A stretch of DNA of 64,000 bases from Epichloe hybrida. Lineage: Eukaryota > Ascomycota > Sordariomycetes > Hypocreales > Clavicipitaceae. Positions 38,352 to 47,850 of the stretch are shown piece after piece. The translations under genes and the position numbers were made by a program. Numbering within the stretch: position 1 is the first letter of the stretch; every line of letters begins with the position of its first letter. The DNA lies in NCBI GenBank assembly GCA_019022495.1, contig JAFEKR010000027.1:781501-845500 (forward strand). The letters are read 5' to 3'. The notes beneath the pieces were generated by a model that saw nothing but the letters and a program-made list of their open reading frames with translations, did not search any database and was not told the origin of the DNA.

Positions 38352-38648
38352 TGTTAGAATAAGCATAATATTAACAAGAGAACGCGCCTCTAATTAGGTA
38401 AGCGCGTTACATCACAGACCTACATGTCTAGCCTAACCGCGCCGCGATCAGGGTTAGCACATATAGCCTCTTCGCTAATAACCCTAATTAAGGCCCCTTT
38501 TCCTATAATAAATAGCGCACCCTCTTTGCTTCTATTTAATCCCTCTTATGCTTGCTTTAATAGACTAGAATATATGATAATTACGTGCACTTTAGTCCAC
38601 CCCGAAAAACCCTACGCGTAGGTCAATGGTATCCTGTAGATACTAACA
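38352..38648 (+). repeat. 3' LTR of the nested Copia element
   Basis: 297 bp, the same length as the 5' LTR. All differences I could see from the 5' LTR are transitions. The first half carries A/T where the 5' LTR has G/C. Confidence 0.95.
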
Positions 38649-38653
38649 GGTAC

Positions 38654-39665
38654 TAATAGTATTATTAATTATCTTAATTAGAGAGTTGCCTTTTGTAATT
38701 AAGTAATTTACTTAAAAACATTGCTTATAGCTAATTAACACATTAGTAAGCTATTTATTAATATTAACCTTTACTAAGCTACGCTTAATAATTTTATTAA
38801 AGTTAACCTTAGTATAATGCCTAATTATTTTATTTAAGGGTATTACATTCCTTATAAGCTCTCTAAGCTTCTTATAAAGTAAGATATACTATAGGATTAT
38901 TTACTTATACTTATTTCTAAGTATTATAATAAACTAATTATAGTATTCTCTTATAGTCTTTAATAGACTTTAATACTAACTATTAAACACTTAATATTAT
39001 CTATTAAGAACTATATACTAAGCGCTATCTTTAGTATTATCTAGTTATTAAGAGTATTTAAAGTATCTCTCTTTAGTTAAGTTAATAATAGGAGTAATAC
39101 TTATAGAAGGAGAGCTTTCTTAAGGTTACTACTAATTACTTATAACTCTAGATATTAATATTCTTAAGCGTGTTTAAGGCCCTTTAGTCTAGTTTTCTAG
39201 TAAAGTAATTAAAGCTATAATTACTACTTTTCTTACTACTAGAGTCCCTTTTCCTATTAGGATTAGTAGCTTAGGTAAGTAGTTAAGAGTTATTATTAAA
39301 TTAGGATTAATAAAGACCTAAATCCTATCTTTAATAGCTCTTACCTTTATTATCTTAAACTATAAGTCCTAATAATAGGGTTCCTATAGCTTAACTACTA
39401 GCTTATAGCCTTAAGTAGTGTAGGTTTCCTTAGATATCTTAATAATATTCTATATTATTATTATTATAATTTATTAAACTTTAACTTACGTAAATTTTCC
39501 TTACTACTAGGGGTTGCCTAATTATAATATTAATAATTATAATTAAACCCTATTCTCTTACTAGGATATACTAAATTTAATAATTAATTAATTAGAATTA
39601 ACTTAATAAAGGTATTAATTAGAAAGAAAGGTCTTTATATTATAAACACTAAGTAATTACTACTA
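38654..39665 (-). pseudogene. Degenerate gag-side remainder of the outer Copia
   Basis: About 1 kb of TpA-rich DNA between the nested element and the right LTR of the outer element. By position it is the 5' leader and gag of the outer element on the minus strand. No domain can still be read. Confidence 0.6.
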
Positions 39666-39898
39666 TATTAGACTAAGTAGCTAGGATTAGAAATAAATAT
39701 ATAGATTAAGTTACCTAACCCTATAAGAGGGCGCGGACTATAGTTTAAATAACTAAGTACCTATACTATAGGGTATGTAATCTACCTATATAAACTATAC
39801 TATGTATTTACTAAAGGTCTAGAAAAGTAACTAGTTAGGTGGGTCCTAGTGTCCAAGTTGCCTGCATGCGGTTGAGCGCTTGCGGCGGGATTCCAACA
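39666..39898 (-). repeat. 5' LTR of the outer Copia element
   Basis: 233 bp, ending in TCCAACA and followed by the TSD CCCAC (39899-39903). The inner part, up to about 39822, is RIPed. The last ~58 bp are unmutated and mark the right edge of the RIP tract. Confidence 0.95.
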
Positions 39899-39903
39899 CC
39901 CAC

Positions 39904-42900
39904 CTATCCTAATCACATGACGGCCCTATCGCTTAGTCAGACTACATCTCCCCCCCCTGACAAGACCTGTGGGTCTAACGCCAATAACCCCTACAGCACT
40001 GTACATAGTGCCATGCGTACGAACGTTTGTACGAATGAATTACCATATCTTGATCAGTTGTGGCACAACAAGCGGAGCAGGAGACAATGAACCGCTCTGT
40101 GGGCTCCCTTTAGTGTTTCCCGACCGTCTGGGAATGCTGCGAGACTCCAGAGCTGGTTGGTCCGTCACATGGCCAAGGGTAACAGGCACCATGCAGCGAG
40201 AATGCGAGTAGCCTGACTGCCTCCCTGCTCCCTGCTGGATAATGCTGGATATGTATGTGCACATGTAAACGGCGAGCGGTGTGGCCAACCGGCGGGTGTC
40301 CATGAATCTTGGCGATAATTGACATCCAGTTCAGCTGCAAAAGATGCAGACGGGGACATTTCAGTGACCGCTTCGCTCGAGGAGCCCAGGGCAACGGCCG
40401 GGTCGAACCACGGCGCCCATCCACTTCTCCATGTATGTACATATGTATGTATGTACACAGAGGCAAGCTGGTCGCCTCGGTCAAACGCAACAAGGCTCGT
40501 CCCGTCTTTGCCGCGCCATGTCCCTCCCTGTACATACGCTCCCTGTATGTACGGCTTCCTGTACGCTCTCTGTACCCCCTCCCTGTACATACGTCCCGTG
40601 CAATGCTCCAAGGGGCGGAATGTGATTGCATGTTTGCCCACCCCTCATCCAGAGTATGTATGTACAAGTACATGTGAAGCTCAAGCATGTCACAAATCGG
40701 AGGTGCCCAGAAGCATTCCAAACCGTCTTGACCTGGCCAGACACCCCGTTTCAACAGTGGCATTCAACAGTGGCATGGCGCCCATTTCCAGAGCCATATT
40801 AACTTTGTGTGCGGCATGTATATCGTGAGGCGGTAACATGAAGCTTTCGCTTACCTTGCAGAGAGAGACGTGTGAAGGGAAAGATGCTCGGCAGACTTGG
40901 AGAATACGACATGGCATGGATATCGATGATGCAACGTGGTGTGGCACCTTTCACGCAATTCTGTCCAATTGGATCGGTAATCATGGGCAGCGCCTTCGCT
41001 ACATACATACATAATCATTAGGTAAGATATTTATGCCGGTAGCTGGGGCAAAAATAAAAATAAAACCAACGATGAGGATGAAGATGATACTGCATGTACT
41101 GTATTATGATTGTTTTCTTCCCTTTCTGTCCCTGCATCGTCTTGCATCGTAAATCCTTGGTTTGCTCAAGTCCTCGGGACTGCATATACTCGTGACGACA
41201 ACAAGCTCGACCGATCTGGAGCAGCAACTCAATCATAGGGCATCATTTGTCCGGTGGATCCTCACCATCTGTGGAAACCGAGGTGCAGGCCGAGTGCATC
41301 GGCGACGTGCCCAACGACCCACTGGACCTTGTCTCGGGAGCACGTCGCCATCGTGAAGGTACACGATTTTGAATTCTCGGTTTCCCCCTGAAGTAGGACC
41401 GACAAGCTGCGTGAAAAGAGGGGTCGATAAGCAAAGAAATAGGGGTACATACATGTTAGCGACCTTGCTCAAGGGGTGGGACGTCCCGTCTGACTCAACC
41501 CGTCGGGCTGACTGTGCGTCGAGACCAAACTGATATTGGGCAAGGCATCCCTGGTTGGTTGGTGGTTTGCTCTGCGCTGGCTCTGCAGGCCGACCCGCAT
41601 GGGGACCGCCGCTTGCTGACAACGCTTGCGCCGAGGGGGGGGAAACGGGAGAAGCTGATGAACAATGTCAACCTGGGCCCGTTCACGAAAACAAAAAAAA
41701 ACAAAAAAAAAAACCACCACCGAAACGCGCGGCGAAGCGGGTGGTGGTGGGAACTGGGAAGCCTTCAGTCCCGAATCAGTTTGTCTCTCAGGCAAGGCCA
41801 AAAAAAAAAAAAAAAAAAACAGGCAACCCGCCTGACTTGTCTTGAACTCGCATGCCAGCCATGCCCCCCCCCCCCCAAACGTCACAGCGTTGCACCAATG
41901 GAAGACAGCAAACGCGATTTTGATGTTTGATTTCAGGCCCTTTGGAAACACGAGACGGAACTGATTGGCTCAAACGAAGGGCCGTCCCGCGTACCAAGCA
42001 CAGCGACGGCACGTCACATGATCAAGCTCTCATGCGGGTCACGCATAAGCAATTCGGATCGTGTGCAGCTCCCGCGGCGCGGCCCCAGTTTTCATCAAGA
42101 CGAAAAAAAAAAAAAAGTTTGGTTGCTACGAGCTCCTGGCGCCACGGCCGAAGAAATTAATCACGGTCATGCCCTGCATCTTGTTGAAAAATATCAAACG
42201 CCAGATTACGCCCTCCTGGCAAGCTAGCTGCCCCGATGACAGACAGCCTTGCGCGATGGCATTTCTGAACTTTGCCCGCGGGCTTCCGAGCTACGATCCT
42301 CCAAGCTGCTTTAAAAATAAAAAAACACCATCACTGCCGTGTTGTTAGCACGGCGAAAGCAAACTACTCGTGCCGCTTGGGAAAAAATGACTTTTGCACC
42401 ATGACTTGAGCACGACTGAGCAGAGTTGCCGTGCTCTGCGGTGTGAAAAGAGATGCGCGACAAAAACGGGGCCGTGTAGATGCCTCATTTGGCTAACCAA
42501 AGTTGAGACGCACGTCTCAAACCAATTGATGCGGCCGGTTTTTCAGTTCATCGGAATTTGGTAAACATTTGTTGTCCGCCTCGCCGGAGGGCAATGCAAT
42601 GCATTGGCTCACGAGGCCCGGAACAAGAGGGAACTAAACATGGAATGGGGTGAGCAACCGTATTCCGACGGCCCTCTTTTGCAAGAACACGTCCCAACAA
42701 GCATGCAAAATGGGCTGGTAGTCGGTCCCATGTGTCAATTCGACGGGGATAGCCACGGAGACGTTTATTTTCTCTGCTGCAGGGCCGACTTGCTCCCAAC
42801 AAAAGCGATCAGGAACTGACTAGGTTGAGCCACACCATTTTCACACAGCAGCCCAACGCCCAAGCCCAGCCAGCCAGCCAGAAGCGGCGGTGAAGCCGCC

Positions 42901-43467
42901 AGCTGCAAGTTCTACTGTTCGACGGGAGCTGGCTTCAGCCTTTTGCGCCGCCCAGGCCAATTGAGCTCGGTCCCGGTCCCTTGTTGAACAGCGTCGTGCT
43001 GGGTTGGTCTTCGTCACTGAACTGACAAGACAAGAAAGACATGACAGCCTATACCGGCAGCCTTTAACCCCTCACACCATGATCAGATCAGACTTCGGGT
43101 CGCAGTTCAGTCGCAGTAGTAAGCACTGTTACATTATTAGTGAGAACCAGACTACGATTGCATGTGCATGTGACACTTCAGAAGTGGTGAGGTTGTTTAA
43201 CCAACCCCCCCCTTCCTTCCCCCCCCCCCCCTTTTTTTCCCTTCTCCGGTTGTCCGGTTCCTATTTCGAAGAGTACCAGAACACGACAGGTTACAGGACG
43301 CTAGTAGAAATCACTGTCGCAACACGGCTACGTCTGAGACGGGGGCGTGGCAAATAAACCAATGGAAACTGAACAATGTGGCTGGGGGGCGCGGAACGGT
43401 GCGCGCCTGCAGCTGCATGATCACCCGTGATCGGCTGATGCTGACTCCTGCCTTTGATTATTATGCG
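39904..43467. other. Intergenic, no gene recognised
   Basis: Normal composition resumes directly after the target duplication. Words of the TGTACATAC/GTATGTAC type cluster at 40430-40680. A and C homopolymers break up the open frames near 41.69-41.88 kb. None of the frames resembles a known protein. This may be the distal flank of the original insertion site. Confidence 0.5.
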
Positions 43468-43474
43468 TATAAAA
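43468..43474 (+). promoter_or_regulatory. TATA-like box
   Basis: TATAAAA followed by GG, 24 nt upstream of the ATG of the small candidate ORF at 43498. The spacing to that ATG is short for a TATA-driven start, so the link is weak. Confidence 0.3.
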
Positions 43475-43497
43475 GGCCGCCACGTTTCGATGGGTGC

Positions 43498-43707
43498 ATG
43501 AGTTGCAACATGCTGGCCTTGGGGTTAGCCTTGTGTGCCGCGGTCGGTCCTGTACATACTCGAGCATACTGCATGTATCCCCTCATCGTACGGGCCACTC
43601 ACCAGATTGACCAGCCATTGAATTGGTCAAACGAGAAAAAATGGCGGGCATACGAGGCACATACTGTCCCATGCAAGCTGCCCGTAATATGTCACCACGT
43701 CCAATAG
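43498..43707 (+). CDS. Candidate small secreted protein
   Basis: An intron-less frame of 69 residues starts MSCNMLALGLALCAAVGPVH. After a short N-terminus it has a hydrophobic stretch that could act as a signal peptide, with possible cleavage around residues 18-23. The mature part would be about 46 residues with three cysteines. I do not recognise a family. In support are its ATG, a TATA-like box just upstream and its location in the gene-poor flank of a transposon nest. Against it are its short length, an odd Cys number and an open frame continuing upstream. It should be treated as unproven. Confidence 0.2.
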   Translation: MSCNMLALGLALCAAVGPVHTRAYCMYPLIVRATHQIDQPLNWSNEKKWRAYEAHTVPCKLPVICHHVQ

Positions 43708-45675
43708 ACGGGACAAACCCTTGTCCATCTCCGAATCTGCGCAGGCTCCTTCTGCCCGCGCAGAAAATCACTCCAAGTGATTAGGTACAACCTCCTTTTT
43801 CGGTTGAGGAAGAAAGAAAAAAAAAGACGTGAGACATCTGTCATGAGCAACACATCTCGGCAGAGTCATGTGAGCCAGCCAAGCCAGCCACACCAGCAAT
43901 GCGATGCATCAACGGCCAACGGCACGACGTATGCATTGCGCTGCGTTCCTCAATGTGACACCGAGCATGTCACTCGCCAATGTCCAATACCAACTACCGA
44001 GACAAGACTTCTTCATACTTTGATCAGCCGCGTTACAACAACTTTCAGCAGACCGCCGGCCCTCCCCCCCCCGCTGTTGTTGACTGGGAGAATGGCTACA
44101 TTCTCTCATGGCCACTCCTTTCTCCTCCCCCCCCCCCCTCGGAACTCTCGGACAGGTGCTCACCATGACGTGAATTCAAGGGACTCGGGCGGGGAGGGCT
44201 CAGGCATTCTAGGTGGCTCAAAGTTTGACGTAATAATTCGAGTCGATAAAACATAGAAGTAAGCAAGTCAAGGGACTTGTTGGGCTGAAGATGACGAATG
44301 AGCACGGTGCCTGCCATTTGTCCTGCAACGATCCATGTGGGAAATGTCAGGGAAACGGCCGCGGCCAAAAAACACGTAATAAGTCGACGGATGCTTTAGG
44401 CTAAACTAGTCGTTTTGGAAACTGTTTATCTGAATGGACAAGTGAACGGCATCGACAACTGCCTTGGGTCAAACAGGAAAGCCGTGCGCGAGTTGCAAAC
44501 TTGCCCTTTCCTCTGATTGAACCATGCTCCAAATGTGTTGTCGCGTGCTAAGTCGGTTTTATCAATACCGAGGGACCAACCCCTGCCCTAGGGGGGCGGT
44601 TGGCCCGTCGGTTACAAAGAAGCTCTGACCTGTTTTTTTTTTTTCACGGACTGCCGACCCTGCGAGTGCCGTATCGCCGGGGAAGATGGAGTCAATTCCG
44701 TCAAAAAGGAGAGATGCGTGGATCCCAACTCGTAGATCGGCCTCCAGGTATTCTTTGCTCCTTCCGCAAGTACCCACTGGTGAGATTCGATGCCTTTTCA
44801 AGACCGACAGGGAACATGATCGAGGCTGGTTCTACATCCATCCCTAGGGTTCTTCTCGTCGGTTCTGCTTGTCGCCCGTCCAAGGGATCAATCTGTCATG
44901 TACTAAGGCTCCCGGCCACTGTATTTTCGGGGGTCACGGTCACTTGGGCATTAGCATTATCCTGTGCCTGACGAGTGGCATTTTCAGGGGCTGGAACAAG
45001 GTACGCTTGGGGTCTTCAGAATCGTGCCAGGCTTACCTAGCCAATGAACATTCGACTCAATTCCGGAGGATACGCCGCTTGGAGTGAGTCACTAATGAGC
45101 GTCAAGGAACCACGTCGTATTATCGCGCGCGGGAGCTTTGTGTAATAAAAGAGCTTCATGTTTCGCGAGGGGACGGAGATTTGCTCCATGTAATCGTTGT
45201 TTGTGACTCGGACATTTGTGTCCTGGCTAGGAGTATGAAGAAACGTATGAGATACGAAACGAAACGAAAGCCAAGCTGGTTCAAGTCATGATTATCGAAG
45301 CCCCTGGAAAGCAAAATCACGACGACACAACCCGGAGTCGGTAGCTCCAAGGCTGTCGACAGACTGATGGATCCCTTCGAGTTGGATTTGCACTGGATCG
45401 AAGCGTGACGAAGCCAGCATCCATCAAACAAGTCATGATTCACTTCTTCTACGTTTCCTTGCACCCAGCACTTCCGGGTTCTGACGGACAGCTGTCGGTC
45501 AGCTGGCCGACTGGAGCGGGGCCGGGGCTCCGTCCAATGATTTCCCCTCTGCCCTCTGCCCTCTGCTCTCTGCCCTCGCCCTCTGGAGTCTGAACGCGTC
45601 GTGGGACTTATCTGTTGTTTGCCCGGGTAGCGTATGTAACCACACAAGTGCGCGTCGGTCTGCAAGGAGGACGCG
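43708..45675. other. Intergenic, no gene recognised
   Basis: About 2 kb with scattered short frames on both strands and C/A homopolymers (near 44059 and 44131). No product is recognisable. Confidence 0.5.
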
Positions 45676-45840
45676 ACTTGAGCTGGTCAGGCTATCCCTC
45701 TATAAAAGGGAGGCTCATGACCTCTTATTTATATGCTGGATCTAGGTTTGACAATATCTTGACTTTATATCTCACTGTTACTAGGGGGTTCTTTCCACTA
45801 TTGCATTAGTGCAAGCCCTTTTCATCGTATCACGTGCGAC
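45676..45840. repeat. Direct repeat, left copy (about 165 bp)
   Basis: It begins ACTTGAGCTGGTCAGGC and includes CCCTCTATAAAAGGGAGGC. It ends TTGCATTAGTGCAAGCCC, then TATCACGTGCGAC. A second copy lies at 46109. The pair looks like short LTRs of a TRIM-type or solo-LTR-derived element, but no target duplication is visible. Confidence 0.75.
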
Positions 45841-46108
45841 AGTAAAGAGCCCGGGAGGTCTGCCCAAAGAGGCCAACGAGAGACCTGTGACTTCCAAGCG
45901 CACAAGTTCGAATCTCACACAACCACGTTATCCCGAGCAAGCTCTTCGCAATTACCACCAATGCCCTTGGCCTAGCTAAAGAGATAGCTCTGGGTACAGG
46001 AGTACCTTAAGCTAGGGGGTGAGTCGCAAGGCAACATAAGGCATAATTCAATCGGCTGCGCCTTCTTTTTCGTGCAACGACGAATGCTCACGTAATATGA
46101 CGCACACC
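45841..46108. other. Spacer between the two direct repeats
   Basis: A 268-bp interior without an ORF. It contains AAGCGCACAAGTTCGAATCTC (45896-45916), which resembles a tRNA B-box, but I could not fold a cloverleaf around it. It could be the internal domain of a TRIM or a tRNA-derived SINE remnant. Confidence 0.35.
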
Positions 46109-46271
46109 ACTTCAGCTACTTAGGCTATCCCTCTATAAAAAAGACGCTCGTAGCCTCTTATTTCTAGGCTAGATTTAAGTATAAATATATCTTTGCTTTA
46201 TATCTTACTTTTAGGGGGTTATTTTCGCTATTGCATTAGTGCAAACCCTTTTTTGTTACATCACGTGTGAC
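46109..46271. repeat. Direct repeat, right copy (about 163 bp)
   Basis: This matches the copy at 45676 through the TATAAAA box, the AGGGGGTT motif, the TTGCATTAGTGCAA inverted repeat and the final ATCACGTGTGAC. It ends 159 bp upstream of the methyltransferase start codon and so forms part of its promoter. Confidence 0.75.
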
Positions 46272-46430
46272 GTCTGTCTTGTTCCCTTTCGTCTTCTTTC
46301 TCGACTTGCCATTAAAACATTTTCATAGCTGTCTTGAGAAGACTTCAACAGGTCCTGATTCGCAGCTTACCTCATCTCTCACGTTACCTGAAGCCTTGGT
46401 TGGTCATCGATTCGTCACAACCGAGCCAAC

Positions 46431-47575
46431 ATGTCCGACACCACAGCCGTGAATCAAGAATACTTCAAGTAAGAGCACAACAAACGCCCAAGCGTTTACA
46501 TCTCCTTCGGACAAGATGGAACCAGCATCTCCGTTTGGATGTAGCTTCCGCCGTTCTTTCATCTCCATCTCTTCTGCCCCCCCCATCCCTCAGCCTGATG
46601 TCGCTGGCGTATTACGCAATATCTGGACATGACGTATCTAGGCAGAGCATGCATTGAATGGCATTGCCACATTGAACAAACTTGCTTACACGGCATCATC
46701 AATCCATAGCAATTTTGCCCTTGAGTATGACCGGAAATTCCAAAGTGTAATTGATCGACTCGAGGAAGAGGTCAAGGCCCGCGCGAATATTCTCGGTGCT
46801 CGGGCCGGCGGCCGTCTTCTAGACTATGCCTGCGGCACGGGGCTATTATCGAGAGTAAGCCTTGGAACAACTCTCCTACCAAGACTACACTGTTCTCCGG
46901 GCCGTCTGAACCCGTCCTAAAAAAAAACGTCCAACTAACACGTTGTTGGGGGGGCGGGGGACAAAAAAAAAAGGCACTCGGTCCTTATCTCGGCCAATGC
47001 ATTGGCATTGACATTTCCGAGTCCATGGTCGAACGGTACAATGTCAGGGCGAAAAGCGACGTGAGTCGAAACTCTCCCCCATCTTGCCAACATGCCGGAC
47101 TTCTCATCCCCTCGCATGAGTTGCCTGACATTTGCCGCAGGGCCTAACCCCAGAGCAACGCGCCGCGTACGTGGGAAACCTCGTGTCCGCCGACGACGCC
47201 TCCCCTGCTGCCTTTGCCTCGCCCAGATTCCTCGACTTTGACCTGGTCGGCGTCGGAATGGGCCTCCACCACATGGACGACTGCGACCTGGTGGCCGAGA
47301 GACTCGTCCAGCGCCTCCGGCCAGGCGGAGTCCTGTTCGTAGTAGACTTTGCTTCTCACGCGCCGATGGAAGGGCACCCGGCATCAACGAGCGTCCGTCA
47401 TGACGGATTTACAAAGGAAAGAATGCAAGAGATCTTTGAGGGGGCGGGCGCAGGGGGCAACTTTCAGTTTGACGTGATGGGCAAGGAGATAACTTTTGAG
47501 AATGCCCATGGGGACGGGAGACACATGACTCGGAAGGTATTTTTCGCGCGCGGAGAAAGGGGGGTGAGTGCCTAG
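46431..47575 (+). CDS. Class I SAM-dependent methyltransferase
   Basis: The predicted small-molecule methyltransferase has 234 residues from exons 46431-46468, 46710-46854, 46974-47060 and 47141-47575; the phases close. The N-terminus MSDTTAVNQEYF is split from NFALEYDRKF by a 241-nt intron. Motif I (GGRLLDYACGTGLLSR) is the SAM-binding glycine loop. Motif II-type GIDISESMVERYN follows, then FDLVGVGMGLHHMDD (motif IV region) and LVQRLRPGGVLFVVDF (motif VI region). The fold resembles UbiE/Coq5-like family members that act on small substrates, but the substrate cannot be inferred. Intron 2 ends in an A-run acceptor, AAAAAAAAAAG|GCA, without a pyrimidine tract. It is convergent with SHB17. Confidence 0.87.
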
Positions 47576-47729
47576 ACTGTGGTTTTGTGCTGCTGGGCTA
47601 TGAGACGTGCTGGCATCCTGGATTTTTGAAAACGTTCCTTGTGCGTGAAGACGCTGCTCATGCTGGATACAATATCCGATGTCCATGCTGCAAATTTTAG
47701 CATCTTACAAACAAATATTTGCTCCATCC

Positions 47730-47732
<3 letters not shown>

Positions 47733-47780
<48 letters not shown>
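47733..47780. repeat. (CA)n(TA)n compound microsatellite
   Basis: About 15 CA units followed by eight TA units, lying between two convergent genes. Confidence 0.95.
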
Positions 47781-47850
47781 CATGTATATTCGATCGTACA
47801 TTCATCTCAGCGCCCGTTTCATTTTGAAAAAAAGACGCAATGCCTGTTTC

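Larger units (their letters stand above)
32194..38648 (+). mobile_element. RIPed Ty1/Copia LTR retrotransposon (nested, plus strand)
   Basis: The element is 6455 bp with 297-bp LTRs starting TG and ending CA. The target duplication GGTAC is at 32189-32193 and 38649-38653. Plus-strand traces appear in Copia order. A gag-type CCHC knuckle remnant lies near 34508-34550 and an integrase zinc-binding CxxC near 35430-35455. Integrase core traces lie near 35480-35540. The fungal Copia reverse transcriptase box GMQTDD, degraded to GMQTND, is at 37087-37104. The interior is full of stops from C-to-T and G-to-A changes. It inserted into the 5' (gag-side) part of the older minus-strand Copia. Confidence 0.93.
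28006..39898 (-). mobile_element. RIPed Ty1/Copia LTR retrotransposon (outer, minus strand), split by a nested Copia
   Basis: The element has 233-bp LTRs (28006-28238 and 39666-39898), TGTTGGA/TCCAACA ends and a 5-bp target duplication CCCAC at 28001-28005 and 39899-39903. Without the 6.46-kb insertion it is about 5.4 kb. It is minus-strand: a polypurine stretch (CTAGGGGGATA on the minus strand) abuts the left LTR, so that LTR is the 3' one. On the minus strand an LWH..LG GAG-pre-integrase trace lies near 31210-31290 and an integrase core trace near 31030-31135. The reverse transcriptase box FYVDD, degraded to FYINN, is at 29336-29350. Integrase lies upstream of reverse transcriptase, which is the Copia order. 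Numerous stops and TpA-rich sequence show RIP; it cannot be functional. Confidence 0.93.

Noticed and set aside
28239..39665. CRISPR array or bacterial-type system in the AT-rich block
   Set aside because: There are no regularly spaced repeats. The block is fully explained by two RIPed Copia elements.
41469..41951. 160-codon minus-strand frame
   Set aside because: It is interrupted by three homopolymer blocks translating as poly-Phe and shows no coding character between them.
45890..45925. tRNA gene suggested by AAGTTCGAATCTC
   Set aside because: The T-stem does not pair and no A-box or acceptor stem was found at the right distance. It is kept only as a possible element remnant.
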